A DNA stretch of 64,000 nt from Amorphophallus konjac (Eukaryota; Streptophyta; Magnoliopsida; Alismatales; Araceae). This document shows positions 46,819 to 59,161 of this stretch, piece by piece. The DNA lies in contig CM040125.1 of assembly GCA_022559845.1 (NCBI GenBank), forward strand, positions 201,168,102 to 201,232,101. Direction: 5' to 3'. The number at the start of each line of letters is the position of its first letter. The stretch's first letter is position 1. The notes under the pieces were generated by a model. The model made no database searches, was not told where the DNA came from, and saw only the letters and a program-made list of their open reading frames with translations. The position numbers and the translations under genes are program-made.

Positions 46819-49800
46819 TTGCCGGTATGCCTGTCAGCCAATCACGACAAATGGTATCTGGACAGTGGCTGTTCCAAGCACATGACCAGAGACAAAGCTA
46901 AATTCTGCACTTTGGTAAAGAAAGATGCTGGTCATGTTACTTTTGGAGGTAACACCAAGGGTAAAATAATTGCCTTAGGAATGATTGGTAAGTGTTCTTC
47001 ATCCTGCATTAAGGAAGTTTTATTAGTTGAAGGTCTAGCTTACAATCTTTTGAGCATTAGTCAATTATGTGATAAAGGTCATAAAGTTGTTTTTGATTCT
47101 CTTGCATGCACCATATTTGAACCAAATTCAGAATCTGTGAAATTCATTGGCAAGAGAATTAATAACATCTATATGGTAGATTTGGATGATGTAGCACACA
47201 CTAATCTTTGTCTTAGTGTAATTAAGGATGACCTAGCCTTCCTGTGGCATCGTAGATTAGGTCATTCCAGCTACAGTGTGTTTTACAAACTGAATAAGCA
47301 TAAGTTAGTAAAAGGGCTTCTTGAAATATCATTCAAAAACGACAATAAAATTTGTGAGGCATGCACTCAATGTAAATAGACTAGAAATTCCTTCAAATCT
47401 AGAACAGAAAACCTGCCTTCTAAACCGTATGAGCTAATTCATATGGATCTATTTGGACCCACAAGATATGTTAGCTTATATGGTAAAAGATATGGTTTTG
47501 TGCTTGTTGATGATTTTTCTAGATTTACATGGGTTTTCTACCTGTCTCACAAAAATGAAGCTTTTGAAGAATTTCAAAAGTTCTTTTATAAAATAAAACT
47601 GTCTAATGATCATGGCATCTTGAATATCCTTTCTGATCATGGTGGTGAGTTTGTTAACTCACAATTTGATGACTTTTGCAGAGTGAATGGCATCACTTAC
47701 AGATTCTCCTCACTAAGGACTCTAGAGCATAATGGAGTGGTGGAAAGGAGAAATCGAACTCTAGTTGAGATGGCTTGGACTATGCTAGTGGAAGGTAACT
47801 TACCAAGGAGGTTTTGGGCAGAGGCTATCAACACAGCATGTTACATAATTAATAGAGCCCTGGTAAGACCCAAAACTCAATTAACTTTATATGAGATTCT
47901 GAAAGGTAAGAAGCCTTCTCTAGCCCACTTCAAAGACTTTGGCAATAAATATTTTGTTCATATTAATTCGAAAAGAGACCTTGATAAATTTGAACCAAAA
48001 AGTGAACATGGAATTTTTCTAGGTTACTCAGATCAGTCCAGAGCCTATAGAATTTTTAATCTCAAATCAAACATTGTTGAAGAATCTCCTCACGTTGTCT
48101 TTGATGAGTCTGCAACTAAGTCTGATATTGATTTGTGCAGGAACAAAAGTGATGGAGAAATTTTAAAGAATGATGAAAATCAAAATGAAGAGTCTGCTGA
48201 GGAAGGTAAAGCAGAGGCTCCAACTACTCAGGGGGAGGTAAATGAGAATTCAGGTAATCAAGTCATTAATCTTAAATTTCTTAGAGATCATCCCCTTGAG
48301 AATATTATTGGTGATATAAATGAACCAATGAGAACTAGAGCACATTCAAGAATTGAAAATGAATTAAATTCAGTTGCCCTAGTATCTCAGACTGAACCCA
48401 AAAATATAGATAGTGCCCTTAAGGATGAACACTGGATTAATACCATGCATGATGAACTTAGTCAATTTGGTAGGAACAAAGTCTGGCATCTAGTTCCTAA
48501 ACCCTCACATGGCAACATAATTGGCACAAAATGGGTTTTTAGAAATAAATCTGATGAGCAAGGTAACATCATTAGAAATAAGGCTAGACTAGTAGCTCAA
48601 GGGTACAACCAAGAATTTGGTATTGATTTTGAAGAATCCTTTGCCCCTGTAGCTCGGCTAGAAGCCATTAGAATTCTCTTAGCTACTGCATGCAGTGTAG
48701 GAATAACTTTGAAGCAGATGGATGTCAAATCTGCAATCTTAAATGGAGAAATAAAAGAAGATGTTTATGTTAAACAACCCCCTGGTTTTGAATGCCTTGA
48801 TTTTTCTGATCATGCCTATAAACTTGATAAGGCATTATATGGGTTGAAACAAGCTCCCCGAGTATGGTATGAAAGACTAAGCAATTTCCTCTCAGAAAAA
48901 GGATTCACAAGAGGTAAGGTTGACCAGACACTATTCACAAAGGTATGTGAAGATAAAATTCTGATTATTCAAATCTATGTAGATGATATAGTGTTTGGAT
49001 AAACTGATCCATTAATGTGTGAGGAATTCTCAGCTCTAATGACCAGTGAATTTGAAATGAGCTCGATGGGAGAACTGAAGTTCTTTCTTGGTTACAGGTT
49101 AATCAAACCAAAGAGGGAACTTTCATAACTCAAGAAAAGTACTTGAAGTATCTGTTAAAGAAATTCAAGATGGAAAACCTCAAAGCAATCACAGCTCCAA
49201 TGGGGACATCTACCTGTCTTGATTCTGATCCGTCAGGTAAAATGGTAGATCCCAAGCACTATAGAGGTATGATCAGATCCTTACTATATCTTACTGCATC
49301 TCGTCCATACATTTAATTTTCAGTATGTTTGTGCGCAAGATTTCAAGCATGTCCCAAGGATTCACACTTAATTGCTATAAAATGGATCTTTAGATATTTC
49401 TCTGGCACCCTTGACCTAGGATTATGGTATCCTGCTAAGTGTGAACTAGACCTTCTAGCTTACACTGATGCAGATTATGCTGGGTGTAGAATTGATAGGA
49501 AAAGCACAAGTGGATATTGTCAATTCCTTGGTGGGTGTCTAGTCTCTTGGGTATCTAAAAAATAGCACACTGTAGCCTTGTCCACTGCTGAGGTAGAGTA
49601 TGTGGCTGCAGGGAACTGTGCTGCCCAAGTCCTCTGGATCAAACACCAGTTATTTGACTATCATATAAATCTTGGTTGCATCACAATTATGTGTGATAAC
49701 ACTAGTGCTATTTCCTAAACTAAAAATCCAGTTCATCATTCCAGGACAAAACATATTGAAATCAAACATCATTTTCTTTGAGATGAAGTCAGTAAAAAGG

Positions 49801-49928
49801 AAATTGAACTTGAATTCATTGAGTCTGAAAAATAAATTGCTGACATTTTTAAAGAGCCTTTGGGTAATGAGATATTTAAATTCTTAAGAAGAGAATTAGG
49901 CTTGTGTAAATTTCTACATGATGATTGA
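46819..49928 (+). pseudogene. S2 pol: protease, integrase, reverse transcriptase, RNase H
   Basis: Protease has the intact DSG box (WYLDSGCSKHMTRD, near 46850). The integrase zinc part has WHRRLGH (47244) and CEACTQC; a TAG follows at 47377. The integrase core has D (MDLFGPT, 47442), D (ILSDHGGEF, 47633) and E (GVVERRNRT, 47737), so the DDE triad is kept. RT spans about 48400-49000 with [30 protein letters not shown] and YVDD near 48978-48989, all recognisable. Damage: TAA at 49000, a 1-bp loss near 49097 and TAG at 49563. RNase H follows (YTDADYAGC near 49458; STAEVEYVA; TKHIEIKHHF) with further stops, ending at about 49928. The gene order integrase before RT marks Ty1/copia. Confidence 0.94.
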
Positions 49929-51972
49929 CTCAAAATTCTTTCTTGAATTGCTGTTTGCAGTGGTCTGAAAATAAATGTGTGAAAGCTTGTCTCTGAATAA
50001 ATAATTTCTGATTCTTTGAATAATTATTGTGCATAGATGCATTGTTAAATAAAAGTGCATATAGAGAGAGAGAGTTTTTCTTCTAGATCACACATCAGTT
50101 GATTTTCCCATATGCCAACTAAGGTCTGAACCTGCTGCATTTCATGCACTACTAAGGTCGATGCAGGTCTTTGCTATGAGCATTTCAGTTCGATGCGTGT
50201 TTTTGCACCGAGTATAAGTCAATGCATGTCGTGCACTTAGTCGATGCACAGTGTGAGCATTGTACATACAAGGTCAGTGCATGTCCCTGCCTTACAGCGT
50301 GTAGGTCCGTGCATCTTGTGTCTTTCACATAACAGGTCGGTGCATCTGTGTACCACTCCAATGCAATAGTCGGTGCATTGTCTGCTTCATGCATGTTAAG
50401 GTTGGTGCATTATGATGTCAGGGGGAGTTCAATAAAGTCTGATCTGAGCTCAACACATTCTACTCTCTCTTCTTGCATGGTATCAATTGGATCAATTGGC
50501 CTTGTTTGAAACTACTCCTATCACATTGTGACATTGTCACTCTTCTTGAAACTCCTTATGAGCTGCTTCTGTGGTTCAATGTCTATTACTTCATTCTAAA
50601 TGGTAGACTGTCCTGAAATTGGTTCATTATTTTGAGCGGTAATTATTACAACTTTTTCTTTATAAGAATCACATTGACTCCATGAATGAACTAAAGGTTT
50701 AATTTTATTAGATTGTAGAGTTTAAAGACTATTTTTAGAAAATAAGGTGGTCGAAACCCGTTTATAGCTCTCAACCTTTCTTTCATGACTATGATAGATA
50801 AGATCCTCACAGTATCTGAAAATGACAGACTTAGTGTGGTCTAGGCTGAGAAACTCAGAAAGTGTATTGTCTTTAAACAAGTCACTTTGAAAGTTAAAAG
50901 GGCAGCAACAATAAAATCATTAGTAAAAGCAAATGTATAAAGTGACAGAGCAATAATTGAACTGCACTGAGAAACTGAATGCTCCATCAAAGAAATGGAG
51001 AGGAATTCATGTCATGAAGTGCTTCTTCTTACCTCTGTTCATATTGTCAAATCTATAGGGCCGGTTTCACTGAGTAACTGAGGGTACTAGCGTCTGATAA
51101 ACGTGGACTCTTAATGTCAAAGGTGTAAATCATCGGCGTAGTTTTTGATCAGAGACAGATATGGTAGTTTATGCTTAGTAACTAGGGGTACTGGCGTCCA
51201 ACCCACGTATACTCTTAATGTCAACGGTATAAATGACACTTGTCTGTTCATTGAGTTCAAATTCAAAATCAGATGTGAAAAAGAGTTGCTGTAACCCTTG
51301 AAATTCAAAATTCACTAAGTGTCAGTTGTTTAACCTCAATACATTTTCAGGTCACTCTCTTTGATATTCATTAAATCTGAAATCAGTAGGATACAGTCTC
51401 GACCTAGTCAATCATGTTCATGTGACTATACCCTATTTCAGAAAGTTAGTAAATTTACTCTACCTTCTATAACTGTTAAACCTAATATTTGTCAAGCATG
51501 TACAATGATTGATTCTTATATCTAAAGAATTGTCCAATAATTTGCTTATATTCTGAACTATTGCACAGTGTGTTATTCTGTCTCCTACTTCTTCCTGCAT
51601 TCCTTCTTATCTTCCTCTGTCTCCCTCACTCCTTGTTTGCTGATGGCAAAGGGGGAGAGATTATTCAGGCGTATCCTTCTCTATCTCTATCCTTCTCTAT
51701 TCTGGAATGAAGGGGGAGAGATTGAGATCATAGGAAAGACTATACATATAGGGGGAGAGATTCTAATGGCTAAAGGGAGTGAAAAGGGAAGAGAAAGATT
51801 TCATGATATTTTGCTTTAGGGGGAAGAGTCTTTCATTCAGGGGGAGTTTGGCTTTTGTCAATAATATCTGACTGTGCTTAATGTCTCATCAAAATACATC
51901 ATTTCTCATGCATTTATTTTGGGGAGTTGCCAGCAACTTTTTAGGTGTTGCCATCATCAAAAAATGGGAGAA
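49929..51972 (+). other. S2 post-pol region: no env-like ORF, repeats and several purine tracts
   Basis: No protein is recognisable. At 50155-50415 the GGTCGATGCA/TCGGTGCA word of the LTRs reappears about ten times. Near 51073 and 51177 a 104-bp module is duplicated. From 51640 to 51850 there are at least four GGGGGAGAG blocks, and the terminal purine tract AAAAAATGGGAGAA is at 51959-51972. SIRE elements often keep an extra ORF here; in S2 it is gone. Confidence 0.75.
51959..51972 (+). other. S2 polypurine tract
   Basis: AAAAAATGGGAGAA directly before the right LTR start TGTTGGGCC. Confidence 0.8.
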
Positions 51973-54198
51973 TGTTGGGCCTCCTCTGGGATTGTTCAGC
52001 AGTGTTTGTGCTGCTGCATGTGCTGAGTGCGTTTTGACTAATTGGCAACAGTAGAGTTGACTTTAACTACTTTTCTTTGACCATGAGGTTGTTGTGTATT
52101 TTGATGAATCATTCATAAATGTCAGATAATTATCAGTCACTTGCATTAAAACTCCTCTGCACTTTCATGTTGTATTCTCTATGAGTCGTGCAAGTTCCTG
52201 ACGAACTGCACTCATACTCGGTGCATATCATGCTTTGGGCTCATTGAGTCGGTGCAACTTGTTATTGTACCTCGAACAAGTTCGATGCATTACTTTTTCA
52301 CTTCTGCAACCTCTGTGAAAGTTCTGCATCGCACACGATCTAACTCGGCGCAATCACTGGAGAGGTCGGTGCAAGTTTTAGTCTAGCTATGCACATTAAG
52401 TCTGAGCATGTTACGTTCTTAACATATGTATTTGGTGCAACTCTTGCACTGTTCACACCAAGTTCGTGCATAGAAGTCGATGCATCTTTTATGTTTTGTT
52501 AAGTCTGAGTTAGTGCATTGGCTTCATTCTGAAAGTCTGCGTTAGTGGCTCGTTCATACTCTGTAAGTCTACATTAGACTAAGCTAAGTCTAAGTTAGTC
52601 TGATTTAGTCTGCGTGAGTCTTTATGGCCACACACATGGAGTTTAAATGTCAGGTCTGCTTTAGCATGAAGTGATGTCTGAGCTAGCATGCATATAGGTC
52701 TGTGCATTCGTGTCCGTACACATTGCCTTGGCAGATCCAAGTCGGTGCAATGCTCATGTCGCATGCTTAAGTCTGTGCACTTCACTACACAAGGTCGGTG
52801 TAATTCTTGCATCAGGCTGGCATAAGGTCGGTGCAACCTTCGTTGAAGTTGGTGCATGTAGCACCTCATGCATACACGGTCGGTGCAACTCATGACTTGT
52901 GCTAACCAAGTCGGTGCACATCCTGTGCTACCACGCATATCGTCAGTACATATTTTGCCGATCAGCGTCTAAGGTCTGTACAACATTTCCTGGCTTGCAT
53001 TTTGGGTCAGTGCACATTTCTTGTATGTGCATAGAAGGTCTGTGCAATCCTTTTCCCTTGCAAGCGCAAGGTCTGTGCATGACAGGTTTATAGCTTGGTG
53101 GCTCGGTGCAATCGTTCATTCTTGCACACATAATGTCTGTGCATAATTCTCTTACAACCTAATAAGGTCGGTGCACATTATAACTCATGCATATTTGAGT
53201 CCGTGCACTTTTGCTCTCATGCTCTATTAAGTCTGTGCAATTCCTATGATTATCTAACTGTCTTATGCTGACTGAGTGTCTAACGTTTTGACAGGACACT
53301 TGTTCATAAAGTTGAAGGAAGACACGTGATCCAAGACTGAAGGCTGATCTATGCCCGTGCCACGTGGACTTGGATCTCAGATCTGGACGAAAAGCCTGGG
53401 TGGGAAATGTGGTTTCCACATGCCCTCTTTCTGCTCCACATATAAATAAGAAACTGTTCGCGCAGAAGATTGGGTGACGTGATGAAATATGTGATCGATC
53501 GATTGAAGAAAAATAAGCTGAGAGAAGAAGAGCTAACACGTTCCAGGAGAGTTAGTGCCTGCAAGTTTAGAGAGAGAGATGAGAGAGAGATTGGAGAGAA
53601 GAAGCAATTGAGATTCGCCGTCATCGGTCTCTTGGTTCAGAACTAGAGCCGATTTGCTCATTGTCTAGAGCTACATTCTCGTTGTGTTTTTGGTTTTTTG
53701 TCTTCCATTCATTTTGTTTTTGAAACACTATTCTTCAAGCTGTGTGTCAGCGGAAAGGTTAAGCTGTAAACCTCAGCGACAGAGGAGGATTCCTATGGTT
53801 GCAAGCTCTGAAGCTCAGCGGGTGTAGGGATATAATCCTCGAAGCTGTGGATCAGCGGTGAGAAGTTGTGAATCAGCAGTAAGCCACACTCGGTTTGAGT
53901 GTGGGGTGGATGTAGGCTTGTGCCGAACCACCTAAAATCTCTTCAGTTCTGTGTGATTGGTGTGTGATTCCTGCTTAGTTGCTTGCATGCATTGTGCTTG
54001 TGCAGTTGATTATACTGAACCTGATCATTTTTCCTTCGCATACATATTCTTCCATTAAGTTGAACTTATTCAGCAGTAGTAATTCTTTCAAGTTCACATC
54101 TGTTTACTTACTGCAGTTAAATTTTAGAGGATAGAAGGTTTTAGAGGGTAGATCTATTCACCCCCCCTTTAGATCTTAGAGTCCATCCATTCCCAACA
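51973..54198 (+). repeat. S2 3' LTR
   Basis: Matches the left LTR along its length, with TATA at 53441-53447 and the same TCGGTGCA array. Ends ATTCCCAACA, then the ACATG target duplication at 54199-54203. Confidence 0.95.
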
Positions 54199-56914
54199 AC
54201 ATGAATGCAAGAATGGCTATGCATGTACGCATGAAAATGATAAGAGAGAGAATATTTCAAGAGATATAGAATTGAGCGAGCAAGATGGCAAGCTAAGCAT
54301 GTGAAATGTAACAAGATAATCAAGCATGTACATATTTCGAGTCATGTCACGTGAATTGGCTATTTAATATCAAGCAAGTATTTTACCCATTCGGGGCCAT
54401 GAAAGTCATGTCAAGTCAAGTACGAGTCAAGCACGAGTCGTGGAATGCCATAAATCAAGTTAGTCATGCACTTCAGTACAATGCCACACTGTGATCAATA
54501 TAGCTCCCATGGGCACAAATACTTTCTGGTGCTCCACCCAGGACCAGATCGGGCCCTATATGCGCAAGCATTGGGTCATGTATATTTAGACATCCACTAT
54601 AGTTATAGCCAATATAGAATTCCAAAGGATGGACCATTGTAAGATGATAAGATAGATCTTACGAATGAGAGAGTTCAAGGGTGAACTTTGAACAAGTATG
54701 ACTCATCATCAAACATCACGAAAAATCAAGACATGTCGAGAAACTAGCTAAATGGCACCCACTCAGTCGCCACAATTTACAAAAATAGCACCCATTGTCC
54801 GGTCGCTAATTCTTGTGAACATTACATGCTCGATAAAATAGAGTCCCTGATCAGGTCGCTAGATCAGGGAATAACGGCACTGCACAGGTCGCCAATTCCT
54901 TTTTGGCGCCCAGATCCATGTCACCAATTACTGACAGAACAGAGTTCTCACAAGAGGCCAAAAATAGCGCTCCGTGAGGGCTAAAACATCACGTTTCTTT
55001 AGAGTGAGGTGACAAGACACAGTGTCATGAGTTTTTAGGGTACAACCAGCTCATCGGCCTTGAGGGAATCCAAGGCTTTGCGTAGACTTACGGAGGTCTC
55101 TATGATGAAATCACCAGTCCGAAGGAAGGAATATCCCGCGAAGGGCTCAATCATCACTGAGAATCAGTGTGTAATCGATAGAAACAGAAATAGGGACTCC
55201 ATCTACGGATGTGAGATGAGAGTGCCAAGTAAGCCGCAGTATGGGTTACGAAAAGTTGATGAAACTGTGAGTCAAGAAAATGACGCCTGTACAGAAGTCG
55301 CTATTTAATGAAATAGCGCCCTTCTGAAAAGTCGTTCATTCCAATATTTATATCAGAAATTCTATGGCATTTAATGAAAATAACGACATTGTATAAGGGC
55401 GTGCATTATAAAAATTTCCAGTAATTAATATTCATGATTTTCAAATAGCGACCATGTGCAGTGGCATTTATTATTTAAATACCGCCTCGACCTAAGTCAC
55501 GAATTAATGATTTTCCATATTTTCTATATTTACGGGTTATTCACTAATTAGCGCCCATGTATGGGGGTGTTCATTGTAAAATAGCAACTATAAGACAGTC
55601 GCTCATTCTTTGTCATGTAATACGCATCGGGCATGTACAATCAAAGACACATTGAAATTGCAGTTTATCTAAACAGGAAACTGGAGACATGTACAGGTAG
55701 AGAAAAATATGCAGATTCCATAAACATGATCATGCATTAAATTTATCATCAGGTTACATAGTTATTTAATTTTTAAGCATGCTTATTAATTAAATACCTG
55801 AATGAATTAGCGACTGTGTGTAGGGTCGTTTATTCAAATAGCGCCCAAGTGAGAGTTGCTATTTACTGAAACTCAGTGAAAACTACAATTGAAAATAGAT
55901 AACCATTGAAATCCAATACTACATGACTTACATGCGTGATTTTACCCTAGTTAACAAGTTGGGCTTCGTAACTTAAGAACACTTACCTTCTTTGGTTGAT
56001 TTGGACGACGAAAATGATGAAATAAGAGTAGCAGGAGTTGTAATACGAGGAAGAAGGTGCTCTTCCCAATTCAGTAGCAGGAGGAAGATGATATATATAA
56101 TAAGAACAACTACAACAATGGCAGCACTTGATCACCAGGTACTGTCAGGAGAAGTAGGGCTTCTTCTTAACATTACGGCAGTCGTAGTTATAGCAACTGC
56201 AGTAGCAGGATCGAAAGAAGAAGACGGTGCAGTAGCCGCAGCAACCGTTGAAAGAGAATAAGGAAGTAGTAGAGCCTCTTGACTTTAGCAAGGTGCAGGC
56301 AAAGGGAACTCGAACGTATTGGCAGCAGTAGCCTTGGCTCGTTCGACGGAGGGGTTTATTTAAAGGATTGGAGGTTTGAATCCTAATGGTATATAAATTT
56401 CCATGTAAACAATCCTACTCGATCTAAAGTTTCCCTTGCAATCACTCTATTGCTATTTCCACAGCCACCTTCCTATTTGAACCAAAAACCCTAATGTTGC
56501 ATGCAGGTTCGAGCGGGGAAAGGGTATTTAAGGCCCATTCTTTTATGTGTAAATATATAAGGGTTAGGTGTTGAGGTTTTTGGGCTTTTTGTTTGCTAAG
56601 GCCCATATTCAATGTTTTTTATCGACTCCTTTTTTTATATTTATATATATATACATTGTTCAATAGTCTTTTGATGCTCATAAGGCCCATTGGCCTTTGG
56701 CTATCCCACGTGCGTAGGGTCCATAATAGGTTTTTAGCCAATATATGTGTGTGGGTTATGGACAAGGTCCATAAGTTTAAGGCCCATTTATAGATTTAAG
56801 GCCTTTACAAGTGTGATGGCTTTTTTTAATCTAAGGATGGCCCTTTCACTATGTAATTTGGATTTTTTATTTATTTCAAAAAAAATATTTCTAGAATTTA
56901 TACGGGGTGCTACA
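54199..56914 (-). repeat. T2 3' LTR, segment right of the S2 insertion
   Basis: Continues the T2 LTR broken at 42133. The block 54490-54615 (CTCCCATGGGCACAAAT, CGGGCCCTATATGCGC) matches T1 at 4890-5010. It ends ACGGGGTGCTACA. Without S2 the LTR is about 3.1 kb. The gapped-dyad array at 54770-55870 is inside it. A short open frame near 55992-56261 is GAAGAAG-rich and not a gene. Confidence 0.9.
54770..55870. repeat. AATAGCGCC ... GTCGCTATT gapped-dyad array in the T2 LTR
   Basis: About fourteen units of the form AATNGCGMC, 8-12 variable bases, GTCGCTNATT or close variants, with spacing from zero to about 100 bases. Good pairs are near 55282-55340 (GTCGCTATTTAATG next to AATAGCGCCC), 55548-55585 and 55805-55835. 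The arms are nearly the same as in the Athila-like LTR at 22480-22925. Confidence 0.82.
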
Positions 56915-56932
56915 CCCTCCCCCACTTTAAAG
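56915..56932 (-). other. T2 polypurine tract
   Basis: The minus strand reads CTTTAAAGTGGGGGAGGG directly before the LTR start TGTAGCACCCC. Confidence 0.9.
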
Positions 56933-58483
56933 AATTTGGTCCCCAAATTTAATTTTATATAACATAGAGGGTGCAGAGTACATACCATTTGAAAATATGT
57001 CTGGGAATCTCTTTTTCATGGATTCTTCGGTCTCCCATGTGGCTTCTTGTTCTGAGCACTTGCTCCATTGTACCTTGACCATGGGAATTGTCTTGTTCCG
57101 TAGTGCACGCACCTCATGATCAAGGATCTTTAAAGGCTTCTGTTCATATGTAAGATCCTTTTGTACCACCAAGTTATCATGATCTATGACGTGTGATGGA
57201 TCGTGCACATACTTCTTCAACATCGATATGTGGAACACATTGTGGACCTCGGACAGTTGAGGAGGCAAGGTGATGCGGTAGGCAACCTCGTCAACTCTTT
57301 CTAGTACCAGGGACCGATATATCTTGGTGTAAGTCTACCCTTAACACCAAATCTTCGGATACCTCGTTCTGCAGAAACCTTAAGAAAGACGTGATCTCCC
57401 ACTCAAAATTCGAGATCACTCCTTCTAGTATCGACGTAAGTCTTTTGTCTCGATTGAGCCATTTGAAGTCTTTCTCTAATTAGCTGAATCTTTTCGGTGG
57501 TGTCTCTCACCATGTCTGGGCATAGTAGTTGCTGTTCGCCAACTTCATCCCAACACAAGGGTGATCGGCAACTCCTTACGTATAATGCAACGAAAGGTGC
57601 CATTTGAATACTTGCCTGGTAGCTATTGTTATATGCAAACTCGACCAGGGTCAAGTGATCATGCCAGCTTCCACCGAAATTAATGATACACGCTCGTAGC
57701 ATGTCTTCCACCACTTGATTTGTTATCTCAATCTGACCATCCGTTTGAGGATGAAAGGCTGTACTAAAGTTGAGTCTTGTCCCCAACGAATGTTGTAGAC
57801 CCTTCCAGAAATGAGAAGTGAAACGCGGGTCTCCGTCAGACACAATCGAAACAGGTACTCCGTGTAATCTGACAACTTCCTTGATGTATAAGGCAGCAAG
57901 AACATTCACTGACCATCTGCTCTTGATTGGTAAGAAGTGAGCCGACTTGGTCAATCAGTCTACGATGACCCATATTCCATCATGACCTCCTTTAGATTTA
58001 GACAGACCCATAATAAAGTCCTTGCCGATATCCTCCCATTTGCACTTCCAAAGAATGTAGCTTACCGGCAGGCTTTTGGTGTTCTACCTTGACTTGTTGG
58101 CACGTGAGATAGCGAGACACAAAGTCTGCTACTTCCCATTTCATGTTGGGCCACCAGAAGGTCTATTTCAAGTCTTGGTACATCTTGGTAGATCCAGGAT
58201 GAATTGTGTACCTTGATCTGTGAGCTTCTTCTAAAATTTTCTTCTTCAATTCTGGGCAATCTGCTACACAAGTCCTTTCCCTAAACAATAATCTTCCATC
58301 TGATGCTACCTGGAAGTCTGGTCGTTCTTCTAGCTTATCCTTGATTTCTACTAACACCGGGTCACTATCTTGTAGTTCCTCTATCTCAGAAAGTAGATCC
58401 GGTTGTATCCTCATGTGTGATAGTGTAATACACCTTCTCTCCTGATCCGTACTTATATCAAGTTTAGAGAATTGCTCCAGCAA
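56927..58483 (-). pseudogene. T2 integrase with chromodomain, decayed
   Basis: Pieces in order: zinc-binding part ([19 protein letters not shown] to 58163), catalytic core (57954-57403: [15 protein letters not shown], then QIEITNQVV with the Glu) and C-terminus (57268-56927: VHNVFHISMLKKYVHDPSHV, then LKILDHEVRALRNK...VKVQWSK...EATWETEESM). The last is a Tekay/Del-type chromodomain, which binds modified histone tails and guides insertion. Stops include TAG 58163, TGA about 57955 and TGA 57403; frames also shift near 58075 and 57300. The frame ends against the polypurine tract. Confidence 0.9.
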
Positions 58484-58492
58484 CTTCCACTC

Positions 58493-59155
58493 TTAGATCA
58501 TACAGTTGGCTAACAAGGCTCTCGGCTTTCGACTGAGGGCATTAGCTGCGGAATTACCCTTTCCAGGATGGTATTGTATTGTGAAGTCAAAGTCCTTGAG
58601 ATATTCTAGCCAACGCCTGTGTCTCATATTCAATTCCTTATGAAAGAATAGATATTTGAGACTCTTGTGATCGGAGTACACGGTGAATTATTCTCCATAG
58701 AGATAATGTCTCCAGATCTTTATGGCAAATACCACTGCGGCCAACTCTAAGTCAAGCATCGGGTAGTTTTCTTCATGCTTCTTTAACTGTCGGGATGAGT
58801 AGGCAATGACTCTCCCTTGTTGCATCAACACACATTCGAGACTAATGCCACACGCATCGGTATATACCTCGAATTTCTCCCTTTCAGTTGGTAATGCCAA
58901 TACCGGGGCAGTAGTTTGATGATCCTTCAAGGATTGAAAGCTCTTCTAGCAATCTTCATCCCACTTATAAGGAATCTCCTTACGGGCCAGCCTGGTAAGA
59001 GGAACGGCGATCTTGGAGAAATCCTTGATGAATCGCTTGTAATATCCAGCCAGACCCAAGAAACTACGGATCTCGGTAGCATTGGTCGGCCTTTCCCAAT
59101 TCTTCACAGCCTTGACTTTTGATGGGTCAATAGAAATCCCATCCTTCAAGATCAC
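58493..59155 (-). pseudogene. T2 RT connection and RNase H, decayed
   Basis: 59155-58946 reads ILKDGISIDPSKV and [21 protein letters not shown] (the RT tail). 58930-58688 has [18 protein letters not shown], where T1 carries its frameshift, so this copy shows the original spacing. 58681-58493 has [15 protein letters not shown] and ALSRKPRALLAN. Stops at 58946 (TAG), 58688 (TAA) and 58493 (TAA) break it. Confidence 0.9.
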
Positions 59156-59161
59156 ATGTCC

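Larger units (their letters stand above)
42134..54198 (+). mobile_element. S2: full-length SIRE/Maximus-lineage Ty1/copia element inserted in the T2 LTR
   Basis: LTRs of 2245 bp (42134-44378) and 2226 bp (51973-54198), a PBS, gag, protease, integrase, RT and RNase H in copia order, a 2-kb post-pol region and a terminal purine tract. The insertion point and target duplication are exact when compared with the unbroken right LTR of T2. Coding parts are broken by several nonsense codons and at least two frameshifts. No env-like ORF remains after pol. It shares gag end and LTR blocks with S1. Confidence 0.96.

Noticed and set aside
55992..56261. 89-codon frame in the T2 LTR
   Set aside because: Short, low complexity, inside an LTR and without a partner in the T1 LTR.
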